From: Psococerastis gibbosa
Lineage: Eukaryota > Arthropoda > Insecta > Psocodea > Psocidae
Length of the DNA stretch: 64,000 nucleotides
Direction: 5' to 3'
Assembly (NCBI GenBank): GCA_963971405.1
Contig: OZ020484.1
Coordinates: 20,212,001 to 20,276,000, forward strand
Shown: positions 1 to 13,300 of the stretch, piece after piece
Position numbering within the stretch: position 1 is the stretch's first letter
How the letters are laid out: each line of letters begins with the position of its first letter
Program-made: the position numbers and the translations under genes
Notes under the pieces: model-generated
The model's database searches: none
Seen by the model: the letters and a program-made list of their open reading frames with translations, nothing else
Told to the model about the DNA's origin: nothing

Positions 1-32
1 ATTGGAAAGCAATAATTAAGAAGGGTTTATAC

Positions 33-270
33 CTCATTTTCTGTGAAAGTGCCATCTGAATGCTTCAATATTGTGTACATTGAGTTGGCGACACTAAACC
101 CATGAGACCAGTTGTGGTAAGGTACCCGTCTGTAGTTTTTTCGAACTGTCAAAATAAATCTGACAACAGCATCTGCGTCGAAGCGGGAAAAGTCGAACAA
201 ATCTTTAAACATGAAGATGGCATGCCGCGCTTTTTCAAAATCTTCAACAGCAAGAGCATTTAGTTTGTAA
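33..270 (-). CDS. PDE10A: PDE10A exon 8 (start of catalytic domain)
   Basis: The acceptor is a ttttatttcag tract just above 270, and the donor is GAG|GTATAA at 33. The exon takes one base to complete a split Ser codon (residue 452) and codes residues 453-531. It contains [11 protein letters not shown], the [12 protein letters not shown] block and [10 protein letters not shown], which match the first helices and the HNxxH signature of class I phosphodiesterases. It ends in phase 0 after ...GTFTENE. The other metal-binding His/Asp residues must lie in exons beyond the window edge. Confidence 0.9.
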
Positions 271-3200
271 CTGAAATAAAATAAACCACAACATCAAGGT
301 TCGTGATTGAAATGTACAATATATGATATATTATAAAACGTTTTTTGTGAAAAAGAAATATAAATACTGTGTGCATACATATATTAGCCTAGACAGGACG
401 TACAATAGGTAGGTATACCCAGGCCGTACCCTGGATTATTTTTAGGGGGAGGGGGGTTGTTGTTCTATTATTACGAAGCCAACCCAGCGGAGTTAGGGCT
501 GTAAAGACCTCTCTTACACTCAACTGGGGACCGCCTGCTTTACATGCCCTCCGAAGCATGTGTGTGTTAGATATTAACCACGATGCATGAGGTTGTTTTG
601 TTCAAATCTATCTGGCGAGGGGGGGGGGGGTGATTGAACCCCTCCTAACCTCCCCCCCTGGGTACACCTTTGGGAATACCTGTGTAAGTTATTTTAAACA
701 GCTAAGCTATATGTGGTGTTATCGAAGCTCAAGTAATCCAGGCTATGTGAGTTTGAGACGGGAAGGTATAAAAAATTGAACATCAGTTAGGAAAACGAAG
801 CTGGGTCTCTGCGTTGCCGAGGTGATGTGTAGACCTCTGGACTAAATCTCTTTCCCCCGAATTAACTTTAGAGTGGTGTGAGTACCTACCGATTCTACCA
901 CGGCCTAAACTGATTTTCGTGAATTTTCTTATAATTTGTTTTCAAAAACCCGGGAGAAGGGAATTGTCACTCCCAAGTCCCAAGGACCCCAAACGACCCC
1001 CCTGAAATATTAGTGAGAGCTGTATCTAGTGGAACGCGTCGTCTCAAAGGACAGAAGACAGACGACAGCCGTAGGTTCAAGTCCCACTCCCACCAGGAAA
1101 TTTTAATATTCTCCCTTATCGGATACAGCATTATTTTAACATTATATGGTACCTACAGTACCTTGCAATGCCGGCAATGGATTCTGGTATTGGTAACACT
1201 TGCGCCACCTCCTCCTCCGAACAGGTACTATGGTACGATAGCACCTCCAGCGCCACTTTGTATTTCTGTTCTGACCTTTTGATTTTGTCAAACAGCTTTG
1301 CGTGGTGAAGTGCAAGTCCGCAATATACGGCGAACATTTCAAATGCTTTCTCATCATCCTAAAACAAATAATGTATTTGTACGTTGACATTGAGCTAGAA
1401 TCATCTAGAACTCGAAAGCAACAGCAAGACTCGACCCTAGAAGCATGTTTTACAGGAACCGCAACTATAGGAGGCAAAGGGTCAATTTCATAATTAGATT
1501 TTAACGAAGATAAGGGATACCTAAGTTCTGCTCCTAAATGCCTGCATAATTTGTAGCGGAAGTGAAACTAAATAAAGTGGAGTAAAGTCTCAGTTTTGCA
1601 CATTTTTGAAGGAATTGCTTTTGCTTTCAGATCTTTCTGAATCCTAATACGATATGTGGGCTTCATAATAAGCTATGGGTTAAATACTTGTTGCGCCAGT
1701 GAGCAACGAACATTCTAATAATATAGCCTACCGTGCGTTGGTATTTTAATAATTTAAATAATTTAATATAAGTGATTAATTTAATAGTCTTTTACCTTGT
1801 TAAAAGAGCCTGTTTTCTTGTTGACCATTTGAACGACTCCTATAACAATGCCTGGAGGCAGGAAAATCGGCATACAAAGAATAGATCTGGTTTTATAGCC
1901 TGTGATCTGATCGACAGCCCTGTTGAACCTCGGGTCTGAGTATGCGTCAGCAATGTTCAGCAGCTTTCCCGTTTCAGCTACGCATCCAGCGATACCTGTT
2001 CCAACTGGGAACCTGCACGAAGAGAATGTCTGTCAAAGTTAATTAGGCGCAATTTTTAATTCTGCATTTATCATACCTATAAATATTTTTTTGCTTAAAG
2101 ACACCGTTTCAGTAGGTTACTTTTACTTGTATTTGACGAAATTAGTCCATGATTTTTTTTTTTTTAAAAAAGATTAATCGCATACAAACAATTTAATGAA
2201 TGTATCCGATTGACCTTTTCAGTCGCCTCTGTAGGTTATTACCCGTGATGAGTACGACACGTCTCCGATTGCATGGCGTGTAAAGACTCGCACAAGCGCA
2301 AGCACGTTACCATCTGGCCATCGAAATGATAGGCTACTGCTTTTGAATGCATTTGAATCAGGGCCAATAGTAAAATACAAATATTTTCCAATATTGTCGT
2401 ATGTACATAAATACATAAAATGGCGATATTAGGAACTTCACGTATACTGGAGAACGTTCATTTATTGATCCTCGTGGTCAAATACATTAAACTCGAGGTA
2501 ATAATATATAATATATATTATATATTATAAGTTCTGTCAACATATTGCATTGAAAACCCACCTGAAGTCACGACCATTGGGTGTTCTCCCGTCGACACGT
2601 TTAGTGGGACCACTGTAGCCACAATCGAAGATCCGGGCATAGAGCTCATTAGTCTTAGAGTCTAGGAGGAAAAGTGACGCCCGATCGGCTTGGACTAAAT
2701 GTTGTGCAAAGTCGATTATCTTTATTACCAAATGGTCCATGCTTACCATGTCTTGAAATATCGATCTAAACGGGGAAAAATATTGTATCGATTATAGGAT
2801 TGGACGATGTACCTTAACAAAATGTACGTTATATAAGTAATTCGAGGGACGAGATACGGTACTTTCTCGCGAGAACGGTTGCCGTCTTGCCGATCCCTAC
2901 CTACTGTTCAATACATACAGTACGTTGAAATACGCATAGTGTACTCTGATTTTAGGAATTAAGTATAAAAAATCCAGATGAATTTCCAAATAAAATTACT
3001 GTATCCCCCTATTATATTGTGCCAATATTCGATCCAATATAAATACAACACTAAGAAAAATTGGAAAGCGCAATACCTAAATTCAGATTCAAATCGTGTA
3101 CTTCAACATAAGCTTTCCAAATATTTCTTCGAATGAATTTAATAATATTGGATCGAATAAATATTAGTGTGTAATCAGGGCCATTGTCACCATTACAAAA

Positions 3201-6200
3201 CTTGTTTGTGTTGGCGTTGAAAGTTGAAACCATTTAATGTACAGTATGTATTTCACTGTAAATAACTTAGAAATAAATAGCATACGGTGTTGTTCCAAAA
3301 CAGCAATTAGCATATCGCCTTACTAAAGAGATTTTCATTATCCATCGCAGACGCCTCAATTAACAACATCTGCTTAATTAGATTACGAATGTCACACCGA
3401 GGAAGAGACTTCCCTACAATCTGAATAACTCCGGACATTTTGGGTTAATGAGCACCCACAAAGGTGTGGAAAATGGGGGAAAAAACTAGGACCAAAATAA
3501 CATACACAGTCTAAAAAAACGTCTGCACACTGACACTAGACATCCTAGTTGTTGTATCGTCGGAAAGGTAACGATATGGGCTCGAGTTCGACCTTCACAT
3601 TTTTTTCAAACTTTCCTATTTTTGAATTTAAATCATTGCTCATTGGTAGGCTACCTCGCGACTTGGAGAAGAAACTCGTGGAGCTCCCTCTGCGTGTTGA
3701 TTGATATATAAAGCTGCGCGTAGTGGAGGGCCACGCCACCCCACACCAGGTAACTCATCACTATCTCTTCGTCCTCCTCGTGGAAGGTGACGTCACTTCT
3801 TTTGCTCCAGAGTTCTATGACTCCGAGGAGTTCCCCGTCCGAGCGGAGTAGCGGTTGGAATAAAGCCGAGCGAACGCCTTCCTAAAAATTAAACTGTTAA
3901 TAACGTAATTTAGCTTGGCTCATTGGTGAGGTCCTGCAAGGAGAGACAGCACTTGCTCATTATTTCAGACTCATCATCGCATCAGGGCGATCTGAAAATA
4001 ATACAATTACAAATTACACCAACCCATCAAGGAATTTACCAGCAAATCGGACCCCCTTCTCTGCTACACGTTTTTTTAAAATAACAAAATAACAACTCTG
4101 ACCATTTTTATGTCTCCAGTTAAGAAGAAGATTTAGAGCAGACTCAACATAAATTTTTTTTATTGAAAACTTGAGAAGAGCCACAATTGTAAATATTGGT
4201 TGATGTCATTTCCCGGAAGCTTGTATCAAGGGACCAAGGAAGGAGCTAAAAATAGCTTCGAAAGCTTCCTCTAGTTGCTTTTAGCATTTATTGAGACCTT
4301 AAGAACCTCGGCCCTGACTCATTTATCAGGCTATTTATGTAAAGGGCAAGGAAATAAATGTTACAGTGCAGAAAATTCCGCACAGTATATGTACAAAGTT
4401 TAGATAAGGTCCTAAATCATTGCTGTATGCTATACTGCATGTGCAGACGTGCAGTATCCATAAAGATTTGTGGAATGAGGAAATACAAAATCGTACCGGT
4501 AATTATATTGTACTCTTTACCTAGGAGAAATGCAAAGGGAGATTTTAATTTACCCATATGAAAGTTGTTGGCCTACTACCCGACCACGATGGCATGACAT
4601 TTGGAACCCTTTGTTTATTCGAAAACTTGCATAAATGGAACACCGAGTTCATTCAAATTTTCTAAGTGTTCCAAATGTCATCCTATTTTGGTTGGGTAGT
4701 ACATTGTTGGCTTTATCCATATTTAAGTTTGTGGAGGTGCATTGGGATGGTTCCGAGTATTGAAGGCAGTCAGAACCCTCAGAAGATTCGTAGATTGTGA
4801 ACAGCAGTTACTACTGTGCAATGGAAACGTTACAGTAAACATATGCCTATCATTGTTTTATACTACACGGTACATTGAAACAATAAAACTTGACATCACC
4901 TAGCCTTAACTGGACCTGAGTAACAAAGCGTTAAGTAGAGCGTCCATCAGTCTAGTTGTTGCGTGGTCATCGTTGACTATTAAGTGCAGAAGACGCATGA
5001 TATCGATCTGGCTGTGATCTGGACCTTCCGCGTCCTTGTGGGGGTTGTTGGTCGTAAACGAACCTTGGTGTTTGGGGGAGGCTATAGGGAGGCCAGACCT
5101 GGAGCTGGAAGGAGCGCAGCGACAACCAGTCCGGCGGCGGTTCTCCGGCCGTCAGGCGCAGCGCTTGCCGGGTCTGCGCGACGTCCCGCGCTATCCTCAT
5201 GGCATCGCTGCCGGCTTGCTCATCCTGTCTGGAACTGAAGATAGCACTCGTTGGGAAAACACCAATGGAGAAGTAAGGGTTGATTAGATGAGGCACGAAA
5301 ATAAGCATATAGGCTCTAGTGAACCTAAAATAGCGAAATACGACGAAGCCAACATATGGATGGGCTGCTAATAACGACAATAAGTACCTACTGCTATATG
5401 CGAAATTGTGGCAAAACTTTATTGAAAATATGGGTTTACTTGGAAGGTGCCGACTTCATCAACCTCTTACGAGTACCGAACCTGCGTGGTCACCTCACGT
5501 GTATTCAGAATGCGTGCTTCAGGGCTACCTAACATTGCCTTCTGCAATGTGCCTGAAAGTATCTGATTGTACGATAAATAAATAAAAACAATAAACCATT
5601 TATTACTTACATCTTCAAAGCATTGCTATAAATATGCAGCTGACTAGCTTGGGGGCCAAGGAATAATGTATGACCGTCAGCTCCTACCGCTGATGAGATA
5701 CATCTGGCCAGCTCATCCAGAACTTTACTTTCGCTGGGAGAATGAAGCAGAGAAGCTGTCAGCTCTTGCAGCATCGCTCTCTTATCAGCATGCACGCAAA
5801 ACTGAAAACAGAACCATATGTGTCGTGAGTGTAAAACATCGGGCAAGGAGTGTCCAAAAATAAGGCTGCAGGGGTAGGGTGGCCAGATTTCCAAAACGAA
5901 AAAAGAGTATATATGCAAGATAAATAAATACATACAATAAAAGATCTATATACGTAAGAGCCAAGCGGGGGGGGGGGGGGGGGGGGGTAGGGGCATTCCA
6001 TTCCATTCTACCTTCTGTATTTTTATCCGACCTAAGTTACTTCTATTTAGCTGAAGAGTACGGAGTACGCAATTCTCCCCCAGCGTCAGAGTTACAAAAT
6101 TCTGTAAAAGAGTAGGATCTGACTTAAAAAAGAGCATATTTGCATCAAAAGCACAAAAAGAAAGAGTATGTCGAATTTGGACCACAAAAGAGTATAAATA

Positions 6201-9200
6201 TATCTGGCCACCCTATGTAGGGGTGAATGAAGTCCTACAGAAAACTAATAAAACTAAAATGAATAATAAAAATATAGCCTGTATGTTTAAGTTTACCGCA
6301 GCAGGTACCTGCTGATTTGCAGTTGCGAAAATCCATTTTGCAATCAAAATACAAAGGAGAATTCGTCTGCTAACACTTTTCACTCTGCTCCAAGTGAAAA
6401 GAATGAGTCGAAATTATTTTCTCCCAGATTTTAGTGTGTAGGGGAAAACCGTGGACTTTCGTGTGGTCAGCTTCAGGTCAGCTTTATAATAGACTTTATA
6501 TTTACTTTATACTAGCTTTATAATCGACAAGAAATCTTCTGCAAGCCCTATGGCTACAATGAAATAAGACATCGGTGACTCGCACGTGCGGAATTGGCCT
6601 TACTGTATTTCGAACGCCCACTAAAAAGCGAATTCAAAACAGTAATTAAATGAGTCGTCTAGTACCAAAGTCGCCAATGTAATTTTTGACCAATTTTTCA
6701 GAAACCACAAAACATGTAAATACAGTACAAATAATATACTGTATTAAACTAAACTGATAGTTCAGTACCTGTATTGCCAGTTTAGTTTAATACAGTACCT
6801 ATATGAGTTTTACTGTATTTACAGGTTTTGAGGTTTCTGAAAAATTGGTCAAAAATTACGGCGAATTTGATACTAGACGACTCAAATATTGAAAAGTTTG
6901 TAATCGCTGTATCATCGATGTTTTATCACTTACTATATTAAGTAATTTATTTCCTTCCACTTAATACGTACGTTCCCGATTCAGCTTGAACTTAAATATT
7001 GATGAACGCCGTCTATCTATCTTTGAATGTCAATAACAATTATAAAGTAGTAGGCTATAAATAACGAAAGAAAGATAAAATGAAATGCAATATAAAACGA
7101 GTCGTATCGGAGGAGTCGATGAACAATGGGGCCAAGAGTAGCCATTGAGAAGGGTTGATTCCATTTCATCAATGCCACACCATCAAATTTATTGCACAAC
7201 ATTGGGATGCTTCGATTCTCTCGGAGGAATTACTCATATTGGGTTCCATGTGACCATGTAGTCTACTTTCCTTGAGTGCAAATTGGAGTACCCCCCCCCC
7301 CCTCCTTATAGGTGTTTTTGTACAAAGCCGATTCTCACAGGAAATATCTATCGCAGAGCTGTCAAAAATATCTAAGTTAGAAAGAATGCTCCTCTGCATT
7401 TCGATATATGACATGTGGCCTTATCTAACACCAATTGGTCCCAGTTCTTGAACTCCTTCTTCGGGGCTACCACACTAATATTTTTTTGTACAAATAAAAT
7501 TCAAAAATTTGGCCAATCTGTGTTCGAATGAACTACATACATACAGTACGTATGTGGTGATTCCAATGATAAATACACGTATTATTATTATTATTATTAT
7601 TGGTGATTCGTCCACCGAAAGTTGATTACGTAGTCTAAATATAAAAATTAAATTTCATGACCAGAGGTGTTTCCATCTAAATCAAAAGAAATCGTTTGAT
7701 ACTACCATATAACTTGTGCATGTGTAACGACGTTGAACCAAGTTAATGTACAGACATACTTAGGGATTGTTATTGACGATCGCTTTAAGTGGTCTCACCA
7801 TGTTGAATTTATATATAGAAAATTGCGCTCTTGTGCTTTTGCCTTGTCGTGTTTTAGAGTTACCAACAAAACAATTCAGCTGATCGCTTACCGAGCTCTA
7901 GTTGAGTCAATTTTGAGGTATGGAATAGTAGCTTGGGGCTCGGCAGCCGAATGTTATACTAAGAAAGTTAGGAGCATCCAGGTCTCTCTCTTAAAAACAA
8001 TTGACAATAATGTACACAGTGAAACAAGCTGCAATATTTTCTTTAAGAAATATCGTGTACTGCCTATAGTTTTATTACATACACAAGCCATTTTATTGTT
8101 GACTTATTTTAACTCAAAATACAAGAACATAAACCCTCAGGTACAGTCGCAGAGCTGAAACAACTTACAAACATTATATTGAGCTACCTCATAATAATAT
8201 GTATGGCTATCACGAGCTTAAGGTAGCAATTCCCCGAGTATTTAATATGATTCCCGTCAGTCTTCTAGAGCTGGATAACTACAATGCTGTTAAGCAAAAT
8301 CTAGGGTACTGGCTAGCTGATAAATTGTTTAAATGATAGTGATGAATTCTTTTGATTTATGAATTCATTTGATTTATTTTATTTTATACTGGATAATGTA
8401 AGGTAACTTAACTTAACTAACTTATATCACTTTTCTCTTGTAATAATGTAGTTCGTACTCCCTATAACTGTTTGTAGCCTATTGGCTAATCCTGGCACAA
8501 GCCTCCCTTATGAGGCTTAAATTGCAGTATTCCGGTAAACACGATTATTATTATATTATTGTATTGTATTCTTTATATTATATGCTCCCAGTGCTGGGAG
8601 TACCGGCTTATAATGAAAAAAAAAATGAAATTATTATCATTATATAGAAAAAAAAAGTAAATAAAACAAACAGTATAAATAAATAACAAAAATAATATGA
8701 TGAAGCCTTGTACTGTATGAGCCTTTTGTCCCAAATAAATTATTATATATAACTTATTATAATATTTTGGTATTATTATGTAAGTTATTGTATTTTGTAA
8801 ATATATGCTCCTTGTCAAGGGGATACTGGACAAGGAAAATAAAAAAAATAAATCGTACATCAAAATACGCAGAAAAGTTTCTTCTGATCGTCCTGATACT
8901 CTTGGCAATTCTACAATTATTGATAGTTCATGAGATACGGTATTTGATTTTCAGAGTTTCAGATTCCGAGTATTACAGGTTGTTATACAGTATGTTTAAT
9001 ATGAAATAATGGTTATGCCAAGTTTAGTTGAAAGGTATAAGTACACCACAGAATTGGAACCATCCATTTTTAGCGGCATAAACGCAGGGAGATTGAATTA
9101 ACAGGCCGTGCTGACAGATTGGATGGAGCTAGAGTGTCTCAAGGGTTGAAAAATGATCCAGTAGAAGACCACGAAAGAGATGGATGGACGAACTTAATGA

Positions 9201-10273
9201 AACCTGCTCGCAACAGGAGAAAAAGGGAGGGAGGCACTGTAGGACCAGCGAAAGTAAGGTACGGTATAGAGTCCGAGGAAACCGCGGAACACGTGGTTGG
9301 CCACTGTCCAGCCTTGTGGCGGGCGCGGTTGGACTCTTTTGGGGCTGCCTTCATCGACCTGCAGCCTGATCGAGGCGATTATAATAACGGGGTTAAATAA
9401 ATACTCTAGGATTATAACTGTAAACAAACAAATTTTGAATAGCACTTTCCATTATAAAATTATCTTGTTTACATTTTTATTACCAGGGGATTAAATAAAT
9501 ACTGGTATTATAATCGCCTCGATCAGGCTGCAGGTCGATCTTATTGAAGGGCATGGTTGTCTTTACTAACAAGGTTAAGTTGCTGTTTTTCGACAGTTGA
9601 TTAATTGGCAATGGTCGTAATATGAATGATTGGGGTACACTGTTGTGGTTCCAATAATTACTTGTTCAAAGGGTCAGCTCAACACTAAATTTTTTTTTCC
9701 CCTAACTGGTTACTCCACCAGCTAGGGGATTATATTAATTCAAAATAAAAATAGACTAATTACAATTCACGACCACCCCAAAGCTTCCGCTTGTCGGGGG
9801 TGGCGTCTTCTTCACTAAATGTTGCAACTTTTTAAGGGTATTGTGGGTTCAATAGGTCTTGCCTATTGAGTCTCTAGCAACCATTTTTTTATTACTTGTT
9901 TTGCTTTCCCAATTTTTTCTTCATTTTTTATAGCTTGGGGGATTTCGTTGAACAATTTTTTATTAGCACATTATTTTCCCTGTCCCCATATTTATTGTAT
10001 GTAATTGGTATCTGTAACCTTTTTTGTTGCCTCGTGTATCTAGTTTTGTCCGCTGTTTTATATTTATCGTCGAAATAATTTTGTTTTATAATTTTAAATT
10101 TTAAGATTTTATTGCACGTTAATAATTCAGCATGTTGATATTTCGAAAATGTATCATTGTATTTTTTGTTAAATTTTTCCGAATACATATTAGTTATAAT
10201 TCTATCTTGTATTTTTTGTATTTTTTGTATGTAAGTGTTATTATCACGTCCCCATGATGTGATCCCATAACTG

Positions 10274-10307
<34 letters not shown>

Positions 10308-13300
10308 GGGAAGGTGTAGTATGGCTTTGAGGTACCTATTTATGCATCATAGTTTTACTTTTATTATATTTATATATTTTATTCTATTTTACTTTTATTC
10401 TATGGGGCATCATTGTGTTCTGTTGTGGAAACGCCCTACATTAGACTCGAGGAGACACAAGGGAGATGCGTGTTTGCCGGCTAACCACTACACTGACAGG
10501 GATGACAGCTGCTGACAGACACCGCTGACCTGCTAAGTGAGAAGATGATAAGCAAGGCAGATGACATACCGTATGCCTTGCTATCCTGTTTATTGCTAGG
10601 TGCTGAAACTTTGAGCTAAAGCTGCAATACCTCTCTCCTCACGGCACCATGAGGAGTTTTTACCATCATGATCTGCCTGTCATATATTCTATTTTAGCTA
10701 AAATGTCAGGCTCGTCATACAAAGTATCAAAGAGATTAAGAGAATAGGTTACATTATATTCAATATAAAGCAAATTTACTTTTTCTTCTTCTTCTATCGA
10801 AGATTGGTGATCATTATGCCATGGCAATTGTATTAAACGAGTAAACACGTAGATAGGTACCGCACTTTGGACTTCACAAAAGGAAGTCAAGTATATACAT
10901 ACGGTATGTACAGTTTCGAATGTACATAGTCATGATGACCGTCCTAGGGCATTGTAATGCGGTTTCCCATTGCCTTCTGCATCCGTATGCTGTTGACTCT
11001 TCATGAGTAGGGTTGCCATTCGTCCCGGTTTCCCGAGACTGTCACCGTGTTTGATCGCTCTGTCCTGGCGTCCCGGTTTCGTCTTTAAATGTCCCGGTTC
11101 AGACAATATAAACATAACTAACATGAATGCACGCCACCGGCACCCGAGATTGGAAACGAGCGGCGGAGGATCGTCCGAGGTGGCGTGGTGTAGTGGCAGC
11201 GGCCAAAAGTCCCCCCGGGCTGGACGCGCCAACCTAAGCCAAGTAAGTCAGCATGAATTTTGAAATGACGAGCAAAGAATTTTACAATTACGTCAAAAAT
11301 CAGCCGCAACTTTTAAAAAAAAGTATCATCTTCCGAAAAATACGAGTTAATGAATAATCTAATAGAAAAATAAAATATAAAGAAAATATATAAAAATATA
11401 TATAAAATGCTAAAATGGACTTTTTCTTTTTTAAATTTACACTACATACAATACATCTCAGCTCTTTGTCCCGGTTTTATGTCTGACGATTCTGGCAACC
11501 CTATTGATGAGTTCCTTTGCCTTCAGGACCAATTTCCTAACTCTAGGGCAAAATAGTGCCCTGCACAGAACGACTGTTTTTCGCTTGCCCCAGCTGAAAC
11601 CAGAATTATAAGCCAGGCTAAATTTTTCAACATCAGCTAGGCGATATGAACAGTAACATTAAATTATATCAAGAAATGAAAATGGTTAAGTCGATAAATT
11701 AACAAAAAAAAAAAAAAAAAAAAATATATAGCCTATTTAGAGGTAGCATCGAAAAAATATAATTAAATTATAATTTGCCCCTGACTCTTAGGATTGAACC
11801 CAGTATGCTGGCGGTTGGCGAGCATTCTATTGGTAAATATTTGGCTAATCCTGACGTCACAGCAGAAAAATTTACACATAAAAACAAACTGTTAATTGAA
11901 TACTTAAAAAATTAAAACGTTGTGCAAGGAACTTGCTCTCCAAGCGCATTACGGTAAGTTGACCGAGACATACTATCCTGTGCAAGGTTTACGTGAATAG
12001 TCATCTTGCAAATGATATGCAATGCATTAGAGCTTCCGCATTGCTCAAGTTTTTATTTGAGAAGTTCAGGTCAAGAGCTGAACATTTTGATATGGGTTTT
12101 CCAAATTCCAAAAATGGCCAAAATTATTTCTTTACGATTTTTGAACAATGACTCTTAGTTCAAGTTAGTGTGGCTTATCAATAGTTTATTACGTACCATC
12201 AGTAGTTTATACAAAAAGAACCACTTACAGCGAAAAACACGTTATAAAATACCTTTAATAGTTATACTATAAGACCTTTAATACTTTTACATGAAACATG
12301 TTTACACTTTATCAGGGATGTTTTAACCCTTTCCAAAGCATGGGAAATCCATCATATAACTCAAGGCCGTAGCCAGGATTCTTTTCGGGGGAGAGGGGTT
12401 TAGAAATTTCATAGTGGTCTTTATTTTTCTCTCAAAATCCGATTCAATCTAGTATAGTGTCAAGCCATTTTATTTCGGGGGGGGGGGGGGGGGTTTGAAC
12501 CCCCATGAACCCCCCTTGGCTACGGCCTCGATGCAACTATAATCGCTATGTAACTGCAAAGGCTTTCACGGCCGGAGTCAAATGAAGAACCAGTAGAATC
12601 CGGGCTGATGGGCCGTGGTCGAATCGAAAGTGATTTTCCAAACGTTTCGTCAACATCTGCGGTCGACATCTTCAGTTGTACCTCTGTTGAGAGCGAGGAC
12701 ACATCACAACATGGAAATTCCCCCGAGGGAGACAACTACAACAACAACAACAACATCCAGGTATAAAGGTCAGTGCGCAGCCCCCTACCCAGTCACTCGC
12801 TACAGAGCCACTGAGGTACAACCTTCGAAGTCTACGCAGCGCCACTGAAGATGTCGACCGTTTGGAAGTTCACTTCGACCACGGCCCATCAGCCCGGATT
12901 CTACTGGTTCTTCATTCAACTAATGGCTCTAAAATTTTCAACGCATGGTTGGAGCCAGCTGATAATGAAACAGGTCAACAGCCAATATAGAGCCATCCTG
13001 AAATCGCTTTCTCACTCCTTCACTGTTATCAAATTATGCGGAGGTCGTAGGAGCTTTCAGTTTAGTCAACATGAACTTGTGCTTTTACGAAACGCTGTTC
13101 AATCTTCACACTAGCTAGTTTCCCATCTTTTCCTTTTCGCCCCCTACGGGGGTCGGCGGTACGGTAATGGCTCCTCCACACAACCCTCTATTTAGGGCGT
13201 CCTGTTTTGTGAGTGTGAGCTGGTCCATAATTATCTGCCTGGATCTTCCTCGGCAGCGTCATCTTTGGCCTTCCTCTTCTCCTGCTTCCTGTGACCACAA

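Larger units (their letters stand above)
271..1161 (-). other. PDE10A intron 7 (exon 7 to exon 8), repeat-bearing
   Basis: This 891 bp intron holds an oligo-G inverted repeat (417-672) interrupted by a partial S1 SINE, and a plus-strand tRNA-like segment near 1013-1112. I see no exon in it. The small plus-strand open frames here are not supported by any motif. Confidence 0.7.

Noticed and set aside
4967..5380. Whole 137-codon minus-strand frame as one gene
   Set aside because: Only 5099-5234 is exon; the rest reads through introns on both sides.
10430..10515. Degenerate tRNA-like stretch (minus GTGTAGTGGTTAGCC)
   Set aside because: The A-box-like part is fair but the B box is too changed to call.
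11780..11880. B-box-like GGGTTCAATCC on the minus strand
   Set aside because: The A box is not convincing and no other copy is seen.
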